A stretch of DNA of 37,203 nt from Candidatus Scybalocola faecipullorum. GTDB lineage: Bacteria > Bacillota > Clostridia > Lachnospirales > Lachnospiraceae. The first letter of the stretch is position 1. Every line of letters begins with the position of its first letter. The notes beneath the pieces are model-generated. The model saw only the letters and a program-made list of their open reading frames with translations, searched no databases and was not told where the DNA came from. Made by a program: the position numbers and the translations under genes. The DNA lies in contig DVJY01000039.1 in assembly GCA_018716485.1 (NCBI GenBank), positions 1 through 37,203 of the forward strand. The letters are read 5' to 3'. Below are positions 8,240-15,737 of this stretch, one piece after another.

Positions 8240-8674
8240 GTGAAGAAAAAATTATTGATTATTGCTGTAGTCGTTATACTGGCTGCGGCGCTGGGAATTT
8301 ATCTTTTTTGGCCGTTAAAATTAACAGACCATCTTGCGGAAAATGATGTACTCTATATCAGCAGTACGCAGCCTGTCGTGGAAAATGGCAGTGCGGACAT
8401 TTTATACGATTCTTCTGAACTGGAAAAAGGGACACAGTCATATACTGAAGTGATGAATCTGCTGAAAGATATGCGTATGCACAGAACGTGGAATACATTT
8501 TTGAATTCAGGTGCGATGAACGGCGCAGATTTTTATTTGACGCTGAGCGACGGCGGGGCGTACATGATTTTGTCAAGTACAGGCGAAGTATCTGTGGATG
8601 GTCATCGGTATATCTTATATGAAAATACGGTACAGCAGCTTTATGATATGCTGCCGCCAAAGAGTGAGGGATAA
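8240..8674 (+). CDS. Small membrane-anchored protein of unknown function
   Basis: This 144-residue protein starts at GTG 8240 behind a GAAAGGAGAGG RBS. It has an N-terminal signal anchor (KKKLLIIAVVVILAAALGIYLFW, residues 2-24) without a lipobox cysteine, followed by about 120 residues outside the membrane with short beta strands (DVLYISSTQPVV, GADFYLTLSDGGAYMILSS, HRYILYE). I do not recognise the family. It ends one base before the LacI gene starts, so it is co-transcribed with it. Confidence 0.7.
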   Translation: MKKKLLIIAVVVILAAALGIYLFWPLKLTDHLAENDVLYISSTQPVVENGSADILYDSSELEKGTQSYTEVMNLLKDMRMHRTWNTFLNSGAMNGADFYLTLSDGGAYMILSSTGEVSVDGHRYILYENTVQQLYDMLPPKSEG

Positions 8675-8675
8675 A

Positions 8676-9653
8676 ATGGCTACAATCAGAGATATTGCCG
8701 AAAAAGTGGGCGTGACCGCAACGACGGTGTCAAGGGTGATTAATAACCGGGGGTATATCAGCGAAGAAACGCGGCGGAAAGTCTATGCGGCAATGGAAGA
8801 ACTGAATTATAAACCGAATGAATTGGCACGGTCTTTGTCAAAGTCCCGTTCAGATACGATCGGGCTGATCGTTCCCCATATTTATCATCCTTTTTTTGCC
8901 AAATTGATCAGCTGTATGGAAGCTGTGGCTTCAGAAAAAAAGTACAAGCTGCTCGTCTGCAATTCCAAGGAAAAGCCGGAAAAAGAGGAAGAATATTTGA
9001 ATATGTGTCTGTCCAACCGGGTTACAGGTATTGTCATATGCAGTAAAAATATTGATACTTCCCGGTTTAAAATGCTTGGTATTCCGATAATCAATCTGGA
9101 ACGCACGCAGGAAGTGCAGGCAGCGACAATCCAGTGCGACAACTATCAGGGCGGCTGTTTGGCAGCAAAATGCCTGATTGAAGCAGGATGTAAAAATCTT
9201 TTGCATTTTGGCGGCGTGATCGGCAGGGAGATGCCGGCGGATATGCGGGCGGCGGCATTTACGAAAGTGTGCGAAGATTCAGGGGTGGCATCGACAGTGC
9301 TGCTGAGTGATGCGCCGGCCTACGGTTCGATGAATTATCGAAATTTTATCCGGGATGCGCTGGAAAAACATCCCCATATTGACGGTATTTTTGCCAGCAG
9401 TGATCTGATTGCGGCGCAGGTGATCCAAGTCTGCCAAAAACTGGGGCTGAGTGTGCCGGGACAGATGAAAGTTGTCGGGTTTGATGATGTTCTTGTCTCG
9501 GAACTGGCAACGCCTGCCATCACGACCATACATCAGCCGGTGAAAGAAATGGCACGGCTGGCAGTAGAGTTCATTGATCGAAGTTTAAACGGAGAAATCG
9601 TGCCCACAAGTACTGTGCTGCCGGTGCGCCTTGTACGCAGAGACTCAGTCTGA
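8676..9653 (+). CDS. LacI-family transcriptional regulator
   Basis: This 325-residue LacI/GalR protein has an N-terminal HTH (ATIRDIAEKVGVTATTVSRV), a hinge helix (NELARSLSKS) and a periplasmic-binding-protein-like sugar domain (DTIGLIVPHIYHPFFAKL, then GIFASSDLIAAQVIQ and VKVVGFDD-type strands near residues 245-275). The start at 8676, one base after the previous stop, gives the normal family N-terminus MATIRDIA. Because the amylosucrase-type gene follows immediately with its own promoter flanked by inverted repeats, it most likely represses that gene and is released by sucrose or a derivative; this is inference from position. Confidence 0.93.
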   Translation: MATIRDIAEKVGVTATTVSRVINNRGYISEETRRKVYAAMEELNYKPNELARSLSKSRSDTIGLIVPHIYHPFFAKLISCMEAVASEKKYKLLVCNSKEKPEKEEEYLNMCLSNRVTGIVICSKNIDTSRFKMLGIPIINLERTQEVQAATIQCDNYQGGCLAAKCLIEAGCKNLLHFGGVIGREMPADMRAAAFTKVCEDSGVASTVLLSDAPAYGSMNYRNFIRDALEKHPHIDGIFASSDLIAAQVIQVCQKLGLSVPGQMKVVGFDDVLVSELATPAITTIHQPVKEMARLAVEFIDRSLNGEIVPTSTVLPVRLVRRDSV

Positions 9654-9689
9654 TATTTTAAATAAATTTTATGAAAAGTCGGAGGAAAC

Positions 9690-9802
9690 CGATTGACATA
9701 TCATCGGTGAAAATCCGGCTTCACTTATTTATAAAAAAGTTTAAATATATGATAAAAATAGGAATGTAATCGGTTGACATACAAAACCGGCGGAACTATA
9801 AT
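9690..9802 (+). promoter_or_regulatory. Amylosucrase promoter with two operator-like inverted repeats
   Basis: A perfect TTGACA (9774-9779), a 17-bp spacer and a perfect TATAAT (9797-9802) form a consensus sigma-A promoter. The -35 box lies inside an inverted repeat, CGGTTGACATACAAAACCG (9772-9790, arms CGGTT/AACCG). A related repeat lies about 80 bp upstream near 9690-9710: arms ACCGAT and ATCGGT, also with a 9-bp spacer containing TTGACA-like sequence. Two similar sites, one overlapping -35, suit repression by the adjacent LacI protein with looping. They lack the central CG of classical LacI operators, so the site assignment is tentative. Confidence 0.5.
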
Positions 9803-9893
9803 ATGTATGACAAAAGTAAAGGACATTTCATCGTGAACACACAAATATAATACAATGGCGGGAAAACTGCCGGAAAAGATAGGAGAAGATCTG

Positions 9894-11762
9894 ATGGCAA
9901 AGGGAAGCGTAAGAAGAAAAAAAGCAGATGAATACGCACAGCGTCTGGCCAAACATTATGACGAATTGAAGTGGCTCTACTGTGAACTGTACAACGGACG
10001 GGAGGATATGTTTGAACAGCTTTGTGAACGTATGATGCAGTGGTATACGGGCAGGTCAGAGGCGCTTAAAAGACTTGACAGAGAAAGAGAAGCAAATCCG
10101 GATTGGTATAAAAAGCAGGATATGCTTGGGATGATGCTTTATATTGATGCATTTTCTGAAAATATAAGCAATCTTGAGAAAAAGCTGGCATATTTAAAAG
10201 AGTGCAATGTCAATTACCTGCATTTGATGCCTTTCTTAAAAACACCGAAGGGCAAAAGCGACGGCGGCTATGCGGTGGCTGATTACAGGACGGTTCAGGA
10301 AAATCTGGGTACGATGGCTCAGCTGGATTCTCTGGCTCAAAAATGCCATAAAAAAGGCATCAGTCTGTGCATGGATTTCGTTATGAATCATACGTCAGAA
10401 GAACATGAATGGGCGCAGCGGGCGCTGGCCGGAGATAAAGAATATCAGGACCGCTATTTTTTCTTTGACAGTTATGAAATTCCGGCAGAATATGAAAAAA
10501 CTTGTCCTCAAGTATTTCCGACGACGGCGCCGGGCAATTTTACATGGCGTGCCGACTGTAAAAAATATGTGATGACAACTTTTTATCCGTATCAGTGGGA
10601 TTTAAACTATGCCAATCCGGTCGTTTTCAACGAGATGGTATACAACATGCTTTATCTTGTAAACAGGGGCATTGATATTGTTCGGATTGATGCCGTGCCG
10701 TACATATGGAAACAGCTGGGAACTTCCTGCAGGAATCTGCCTCAGGTGCATACCATTGTCCGCATGATGCGTATGATCACGGAAATTGTCTGCCCGGGCG
10801 TTGTACTGCTGGGAGAAGTTGTTATGGAGCCTGAAAAGGTGGTGCCATATTTTGGTACTGTGGAAAAACCGGAGTGCCATATGCTTTATAATGTTACGAC
10901 GATGGCGTCCACATGGCACACTGTTGCGGTGAAAAATGTATCTTTGCTGAAGCATCAGATGGATATTGTCAGTGCGCTGCCGAAACAGTATGTCTTTTTA
11001 AACTATCTCAGATGCCATGATGATATCGGCTGGGGATTGGATTACGAATATTTGAAACAGTTCGGATTTAGTGAACCGGCTCATAAAAAATTCCTCAATG
11101 ATTATTTCAGAGGGCTTTATCCGGGCAGCGACGCCAGAGGCGAATTATACAATGACGATCCGGTGCTTCAGGATGCCCGTTTATGCGGCACAACAGCATC
11201 GCTGTGCGGTCTGGAAGCGGCAATTTATGAACAGGATGAGGAAAAAATGGCGCGTGCAGTGAAGAAGATACTGATGCTCCATGCATATTTGCTTGTCCAG
11301 TCTGGCATCCCTGTCATTTACAGCGGTGATGAAATCGGACAGCTTAACGATTGCTCCTATAAAGAAAGCGATGATGCTGATAAAGCAGCGGATTCAAGAT
11401 ATATACACAGAGGCAAGTTCCAGTGGGCGATGGCAGCTAAAAGACATCAGGAAGGCACGACGCAGCAGCAAATTTTCGAAAAACTGTCAGATATGGAAAA
11501 TATACGGTTTGCCCATGATATTTTCAGCGGAAAGGCTTCTGTAAAAACGGAAAATACATATAATGATGCCATTTTATGTGTCTGCCGTGAACTGGACAAT
11601 GCATTTCTTGTCGGCCTGTTCAATTTCAGTGATGAACCTCAGACAGCATGGATCAATATGGGAGACTTTGAATTTGAAGATTTGATCAGCGGCGAAAAGC
11701 GGGTGCTTCAGGCTGTGGAAATGTCCGGAAACGGCTATGCATGGTACTATCGGACATGGTAG
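9894..11762 (+). CDS. GH13 amylosucrase-type glucosyltransferase/sucrose hydrolase
   Basis: This 622-residue cytosolic protein (no signal peptide) is the usual length for amylosucrase (GH13 subfamily 4). It has the helical N-terminal domain of that family (residues 1-85) and the alpha-amylase (beta/alpha)8 barrel. The nucleophile is D266 (IDIVRIDAVPYIW), the acid/base is E308 (VLLGEVVM) and the transition-state stabiliser is D376 (RCHDDIGW). The B' region with GDARGELYNDDP and GTTASLCGLEAA resembles amylosucrase. It would act on sucrose, either transferring glucose to an alpha-1,4-glucan or hydrolysing it; these are not separable by eye. Start 9894 is chosen because AGGAGA (9881-9886) fits; the in-frame ATG at 9855 has no RBS. 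It follows the LacI regulator. Confidence 0.88.
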   Translation: MAKGSVRRKKADEYAQRLAKHYDELKWLYCELYNGREDMFEQLCERMMQWYTGRSEALKRLDREREANPDWYKKQDMLGMMLYIDAFSENISNLEKKLAYLKECNVNYLHLMPFLKTPKGKSDGGYAVADYRTVQENLGTMAQLDSLAQKCHKKGISLCMDFVMNHTSEEHEWAQRALAGDKEYQDRYFFFDSYEIPAEYEKTCPQVFPTTAPGNFTWRADCKKYVMTTFYPYQWDLNYANPVVFNEMVYNMLYLVNRGIDIVRIDAVPYIWKQLGTSCRNLPQVHTIVRMMRMITEIVCPGVVLLGEVVMEPEKVVPYFGTVEKPECHMLYNVTTMASTWHTVAVKNVSLLKHQMDIVSALPKQYVFLNYLRCHDDIGWGLDYEYLKQFGFSEPAHKKFLNDYFRGLYPGSDARGELYNDDPVLQDARLCGTTASLCGLEAAIYEQDEEKMARAVKKILMLHAYLLVQSGIPVIYSGDEIGQLNDCSYKESDDADKAADSRYIHRGKFQWAMAAKRHQEGTTQQQIFEKLSDMENIRFAHDIFSGKASVKTENTYNDAILCVCRELDNAFLVGLFNFSDEPQTAWINMGDFEFEDLISGEKRVLQAVEMSGNGYAWYYRTW

Positions 11763-11820
11763 AAAAAATTATTTTTCTCTAAAATTTTTTAATTTCTCTT
11801 TTTTTTCTGACGGTATATGG

Positions 11821-11826
11821 TATACT
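11821..11826 (+). promoter_or_regulatory. Extended -10 promoter of the flippase gene
   Basis: TATACT (11821-11826) is preceded by TG one base upstream (extended -10). There is no good -35 hexamer, as expected for this promoter class. It lies about 18 bases ahead of the leader hairpin at 11844. Confidence 0.45.
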
Positions 11827-11843
11827 AAACTCAATATATACGG

Positions 11844-11884
11844 AAAAATCTGCCAAAGGCATGTTGATGTCCGGCAGATTTTTT
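11844..11884 (+). terminator. Terminator-like hairpin in the flippase leader (possible attenuator)
   Basis: Eleven-base perfect arms AAAAATCTGCC (11844-11854) and GGCAGATTTTT (11873-11883) run into a T tract. The hairpin ends only 27 bases before the flippase ATG, leaving no space for a promoter behind it. Transcription of the flippase must therefore cross it, whether it begins at 11821 or reads through from the GH13 gene. It may terminate GH13 transcripts, attenuate the flippase gene, or both. Confidence 0.7.
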
Positions 11885-11911
11885 CATGCTTCAAAAGATG
11901 GAGATGGTTCA

Positions 11912-13564
11912 ATGAGTAAACAAAAACGCAGCAGTTTTATTATGCAGGGAACAATTCTGGCCGCTGCGGCGATGATTACAAAAGTCATCGGACTGGCGTA
12001 TCGTATCCCTCTGACCAATATTTTGGGCGCTGAAGGCAATGGATATTACGGTGTTGTTTTTCAGGTATATAATTTGGCTTTAATGCTGACATCTTACAGT
12101 CTGCCTATGGCTGTTTCAAAACTTGTATCAGCCAGGCTCGCCAATCGGCAGTACCGAAATGCCCAGCGTGTTTTTAACGGCGCTATGACGTTTGCCCTTG
12201 TAGCCGGCGGTGTGGTAACGCTGCTCGTCTTTTTCGGTGCAGGTTTTATATGCAGTGGAATTTTGAAAATGGATCTGAGCGTTTATGCACTGAGAACGCT
12301 GTCGCCGTGTATTTTGATCGTCGCCTTTTTGGGCGTTTTAAGAGGATATTTTCAAGGACACGCGACAATGCTGCCGACAGCTTTTTCACAGATCATCGAG
12401 CAGATTGCCAATGCGGTTGTCAGTCTTGTCGGCGCATGGCTTTTGTTCAGAGTCGGCCTGAATATGGGTACAGAAGAGACAAGAGAGTCTTACGGCGCGG
12501 CTATGGGCGCCGCAGGCGCTACGGTCGGTACGGTGATCGGCGCACTGACGGCGCTTATTTTCCTGATTGTTTTATATGGCGCTTACCGTCCGGTAATCCG
12601 CAGACATACGGCAAAAGACCGGACACGTCGTCCTGAGAGTAAGAAAAAGATTTATAAAGTGCTGCTTCTGACAATCGCCCCGGTCATTTTAAGCGCGACA
12701 CTGAATAATATGAGCAATATTGTGGATCAGGGCGTATTTACAAATGCGATGGCTTTTCTCGGCTATTCCGAAAAGGAATATACAGAACTGCTTGGCGTCT
12801 TTAACGGGCAGTACGATACGATGATCGGTATTCCTCTGAGTGTGGCAAGCGCTTTGGCCTCATCTTTTATGCCAAGCCTTGTGGCGGCCATTCAAGGCGG
12901 CAGCCGTCAGCTTATTCACAGAAAGATCAATCTTGTGTCCCGTTTTACAATGATGATCGCCATTCCGTGTGCTGTCGGTTTTATAGCCCTTTCAAGACCG
13001 ATTCTTGATCTGCTGTTTTTTACACAGGATAATACGGTACCGGCGATGCTGCTGAAGCTGGGAGGTATTTCGGTTGTATTTTTCTGCCTCTCCACAGTGA
13101 CTAATGCGGCGCTTCAGGGGATGGACAAAATGATGGAGCCGGTAAAAAACGCGGCAATTTCGTTTCTGATTCATCTTGTGGTGCTGCTCATTATGCTTTT
13201 TGTATTCCGGTGGAGTATTTATGCAGTGGCGATCAGTAAAGTTATTTTATCCGGATGTATTTGTATTTTAAATGCATGGGACCTCCAAAAAGCGTGTCGT
13301 TATAAACAGGAAGTTAAAAAGACATTTATCATTCCGGCAGCGGCATCTATCGTGATGGGGGGTGGGGCGTTTCTGATGTTCAGTGTGTTGGATTTAATTT
13401 TGCCTGAAGCGGCGGCGACGATTGCCGCACTTATTGTTGCTGTAATTATTTACGGCATTTGTATGGCATTGATGGGCGGTATTTCAGAAGCCGAAATCGC
13501 AGATATTCCTCAAGGAAGAAAATTGGTTGTTCTTCTCAAAAAATTCCATTTATTAAAAAAATAA
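11912..13564 (+). CDS. MOP-superfamily flippase (MurJ/SpoVB-like)
   Basis: This 550-residue polytopic membrane protein has about 14 hydrophobic segments. The N-terminal QGTILAAAAMITKVIGLAYR followed by IPLTNILGAEGNGYYGVVFQ is typical of the polysaccharide-biosynthesis/SpoVB/YtgP branch of the MOP exporters, which includes the Bacillus lipid II flippase YtgP (MurJ). It probably moves an undecaprenyl-linked precursor (lipid II or a surface polysaccharide unit) to the outer face of the membrane. The FemAB and ATP-grasp genes 7-9 kb downstream also concern peptidoglycan, but are not in the same operon. Start 11912 gives MSKQKRSSF behind a weak TGGAG RBS; upstream in-frame ATGs fall inside the hairpin. 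Confidence 0.85.
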   Translation: MSKQKRSSFIMQGTILAAAAMITKVIGLAYRIPLTNILGAEGNGYYGVVFQVYNLALMLTSYSLPMAVSKLVSARLANRQYRNAQRVFNGAMTFALVAGGVVTLLVFFGAGFICSGILKMDLSVYALRTLSPCILIVAFLGVLRGYFQGHATMLPTAFSQIIEQIANAVVSLVGAWLLFRVGLNMGTEETRESYGAAMGAAGATVGTVIGALTALIFLIVLYGAYRPVIRRHTAKDRTRRPESKKKIYKVLLLTIAPVILSATLNNMSNIVDQGVFTNAMAFLGYSEKEYTELLGVFNGQYDTMIGIPLSVASALASSFMPSLVAAIQGGSRQLIHRKINLVSRFTMMIAIPCAVGFIALSRPILDLLFFTQDNTVPAMLLKLGGISVVFFCLSTVTNAALQGMDKMMEPVKNAAISFLIHLVVLLIMLFVFRWSIYAVAISKVILSGCICILNAWDLQKACRYKQEVKKTFIIPAAASIVMGGGAFLMFSVLDLILPEAAATIAALIVAVIIYGICMALMGGISEAEIADIPQGRKLVVLLKKFHLLKK

Positions 13565-13903
13565 TAGGTTAATATGGGGGATTTTGCACAAATTTTGTAA
13601 TATTTTAATACAATAGCGAAAGAAACGCGGCTTGTTTTTGTGAAAGTCTTGAAATTCATCGGTTAAGTGGGAAAGCATGATTTTGGTAAAATCACAAAGA
13701 AAACACAAATTAATGCGTTGAAAATTTACTTGTTTAATCTGATAGAGTGTAGTATACTTTTGTGCATAGACAAAGGCGTCTCAAATGCAGCAGCATTGGA
13801 GACGCCTTTTTTATTGCACGGGAAATGAATTTCGGTGCAGTAAGCGATGAAGAAGCCCGGCCGGCCTCATCTATATTTAATTATATCTAAGGAGGGATTG
13901 TCT
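13565..13903 (+). promoter_or_regulatory. amtB control region: promoter, inverted repeats, leader hairpins
   Basis: This 339-bp gap holds several signals. At 13596-13612 a TGTAA-N7-ATACA element matches the Bacillus TnrA/GlnR box (TGTNA-N7-TNACA) at all but one fixed position. At 13678-13694 lies a perfect inverted repeat, TGATTTT-GGT-AAAATCA. A sigma-A promoter follows: TTGTTT (13730-13735), 17 bp, TATACT (13753-13758). The terminator-like hairpin is annotated separately. Behind it, a second hairpin (about 13816-13840; TGCAC/GTGCA with inner GAAAT/ATTTC) precedes the RBS AAGGAGGG (13889-13896). No other convincing promoter lies between hairpin and start codon. Confidence 0.5.
13772..13814 (+). 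terminator. Strong terminator-like hairpin in the amtB leader
   Basis: AAAGGCGTCTC (13772-13782) pairs with GAGACGCCTTT (13798-13808), with a further inner stem AATGC/GCATT around an AGCA loop, and T continues to 13812. It begins only about 8 bases after the predicted transcription start (about 13765), so most transcripts would stop at roughly 50 nt unless terminator formation is overridden. It is too far (over 200 bp) from the flippase stop to be an obvious terminator for that gene alone. Confidence 0.8.
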
Positions 13904-15151
13904 ATGACGATCAATACTGGTGATACAGCTTTTATGATTATTTCAGCGGCTTTAGTTTTCTTTATGACACCCGGCTTAGCCTTTTTCTACGGCGGCCTTG
14001 TGAGAAGAAAAAATGTCGGTAATACGATGATGGCCTGTGTTGCGATAATGGGACTTTCAGTTGTTATGTGGGCTTTGTTTGGATATTCACTTGCCTTTGG
14101 AGGCAATCACGGAGGCATTATCGGTGATTTCAGATGGTTTGGACTTAATGGTGTAGGCATGGAGGCAGGAGCGTATGCGGATACGATTCCTCATCTTGTA
14201 TTTTGTGCTTTCCAGATGATGTTTGCGATGATTACCCCGGCGCTTATTACAGGAGCTCTTGTGGGCAGAATGAAATTTAAAGCATTATTTATCTTTATTG
14301 TTTTATGGTCGGTCATTGTTTATTATCCGCTGGCACATATGGTATGGGGTGAAGGTGGTTTCCTTGCAGCCATCGGCTCTGTCGATTTTGCAGGCGGCAA
14401 TGTCGTTCACATCAGTTCCGGTGTCAGTGCCCTTGTACTTGCGATTATTCTGGGAAGACGCAGAGGCTATGAAGTTGTCAGCTACCGTGTACATAATATT
14501 CCGTTTGTTGTGCTGGGAGCTGCCATTCTTTGGTTTGGATGGTTTGGGTTTAATGCCGGCAGCGCACTTGGCGCCAACGGACTTGCGGCACATGCATTTA
14601 TGACATCAGCTATTTCTTCAGCATGCGCGATGCTGACATGGATGTTGATTGATGTTTTGGAAAATAAACGCCCGACACTTGTCGGTGCTTCTACCGGTCT
14701 AGTCATCGGTCTTGTGGCAATCACACCGGGTGCCGGTTATGTACCGATTTGGGCTTCATTTATTATCGGCGCGCTTGTCAGCCCAATCTGCTATTTTGGC
14801 GTCAAACTTGTAAAGAAGAAATTAAAAATTGACGATGCGCTGGATGCTTTCGGCTGTCACGGTATCGGCGGTATCTGGGGCGGTATTGCTACCGGACTTT
14901 TCGCAGAACGTTCAATTAATGACGCCGCACAGTGGAATGGACTTGTTTTCGGTGATGTCCGCTTATTTGGCGCACAGCTGGTCGGTATTGCCGTATCTAT
15001 TGCAATTGCTGTTGTCGGAACACTGATCTGCGCCGGCATTGTGAAATTGTTTACGCCGCTGCGTGTAACTGCCAAGGAAGAACAGCTCGGTCTTGACATG
15101 ACACAGCACGGTGAGGAAGCTTATCCAAGTTTTAATGGCTTAGACCAGTAA
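13904..15151 (+). CDS. amtB: Ammonium transporter (Amt/MEP/Rh family)
   Basis: This 415-residue protein has about 11 TM helices. It carries the family motifs DFAGGNVVHISSGVSALVLA and FGCHGIGGIWGGIATGLFA. The twin pore histidines fall at H169 and H319, aligning with H168/H318 of E. coli AmtB. It conducts ammonium/ammonia across the cytoplasmic membrane in a trimer. Start 13904 follows AAGGAGGG; the upstream in-frame ATG at 13847 would add a hydrophilic stretch and has no RBS. The PII gene glnK begins 31 bases downstream, the classic pairing in which GlnK blocks the channel under nitrogen excess. Confidence 0.95.
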   Translation: MTINTGDTAFMIISAALVFFMTPGLAFFYGGLVRRKNVGNTMMACVAIMGLSVVMWALFGYSLAFGGNHGGIIGDFRWFGLNGVGMEAGAYADTIPHLVFCAFQMMFAMITPALITGALVGRMKFKALFIFIVLWSVIVYYPLAHMVWGEGGFLAAIGSVDFAGGNVVHISSGVSALVLAIILGRRRGYEVVSYRVHNIPFVVLGAAILWFGWFGFNAGSALGANGLAAHAFMTSAISSACAMLTWMLIDVLENKRPTLVGASTGLVIGLVAITPGAGYVPIWASFIIGALVSPICYFGVKLVKKKLKIDDALDAFGCHGIGGIWGGIATGLFAERSINDAAQWNGLVFGDVRLFGAQLVGIAVSIAIAVVGTLICAGIVKLFTPLRVTAKEEQLGLDMTQHGEEAYPSFNGLDQ

Positions 15152-15182
15152 ATAAAAAGACCGAGAGGAGGAAATGACAGTT

Positions 15183-15539
15183 ATGATGATAAAAATTGAG
15201 GCGTTTGTCCGTCAGGAAAAATTTGAGGATGTGAAAGCCGCTTTGGATAAAATCGGTGTCAATGGTATTACTGTATCACAGGTCATGGGCTGCGGCACAC
15301 AGCGGGGCTATAAAGAAGTTGTCCGTGGTATGGAGATTGATATGCAGATGCAGCCGAAGATTAAATTTGAAATCGTTGTATCTTCAGAAAGCTGGGCAGA
15401 AAAAACGATTGATGCCATTGTGGCCTCTGCATATACAGGTGAAGTCGGGGACGGCAAGATATTTACCTATGAAGTAAAATCCGCTTTAAAAATAAGAACA
15501 AAAGAAACAGGATATGAAGCAATTCAGGCAACCGTCTGA
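15183..15539 (+). CDS. glnK: PII nitrogen regulatory protein
   Basis: This 118-residue PII protein reads from MMIKIEAFVRQEKFEDVKAA through the T-loop (GCGTQRGYKEVVRGMEI) to the C-terminal TGEVGDGKIFTYEV and IRTKETG. It conserves the nucleotide-binding Gly and Lys residues (G37, Q39, G41, K58, K60 in E. coli numbering). The position equal to Tyr51, the uridylylation site of proteobacterial PII, is Ile, and position 46 is Val. Signalling is therefore expected to depend on ATP/ADP and 2-oxoglutarate binding only. Start 15183 is preferred, because ATG 15174 lies only two bases from the AGGAGG (15166-15171). It follows amtB and is closed by a terminator. Confidence 0.92.
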   Translation: MMIKIEAFVRQEKFEDVKAALDKIGVNGITVSQVMGCGTQRGYKEVVRGMEIDMQMQPKIKFEIVVSSESWAEKTIDAIVASAYTGEVGDGKIFTYEVKSALKIRTKETGYEAIQATV

Positions 15540-15548
15540 TATTTGAAG

Positions 15549-15599
15549 AAAAAACGCAGGATTGTATGGCAAAAGCGCTGTACTGCCCTGCGTTTTTTT
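15549..15599 (+). terminator. Terminator of amtB-glnK
   Basis: Perfect 12-base arms AAAAAACGCAGG (15549-15560) and CCTGCGTTTTTT (15587-15598) run into a T tract. It starts nine bases after the glnK stop. Confidence 0.88.
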
Positions 15600-15625
15600 G
15601 TGCGATACACCCGGCAATTGAGAAC

Positions 15626-15654
15626 TGGTCGGGAGAGTGGCGGTGTGGTATAAT
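15626..15654 (+). promoter_or_regulatory. Promoter of the helicase-nuclease gene
   Basis: A perfect TATAAT (15649-15654) is preceded by TG one base upstream (extended -10). A weak TGGTCG lies 17 bp upstream. The inverted repeat at 15655-15673 starts on the very next base, so it covers the expected transcription start (about 15661) and could act as an operator. Confidence 0.6.
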
Positions 15655-15737
15655 GATTGCACAAAGTGCAATCCGAAGCGGTGTCAGACCGCTTCGCCCT
15701 GCTAACGCAGGGATTATACGGGAAATATTCCTGTAAT
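15655..15737 (+). repeat. Array of adjacent perfect inverted repeats in the helicase leader
   Basis: Back to back with no spacing are: GATTGCAC-AAA-GTGCAATC (15655-15673, 8-bp arms); CGAAGCGGT-GTCAG-ACCGCTTCG (15674-15696, 9-bp arms); CCCTGC-TAAC-GCAGGG (15697-15712, 6-bp arms). A fourth, imperfect hairpin (15713-15737; ATTATA.GGG with CCTGTAAT) follows. None is followed by a T run, so these are not terminators. They could be an operator plus a folded 5' UTR, a protein-binding RNA, or a small structured RNA. The RBS GGGAGGAG follows at 15741-15748. Confidence 0.75.

Noticed and set aside
13757-13775. Possible ANTAR P1 hairpin (TTTGT/ACAAA with six-base loop) before the amtB terminator
   Set aside because: The loop is GCATAG and does not show the A1/G4 pattern of known ANTAR targets, and the 5' arm lies before the predicted transcription start.
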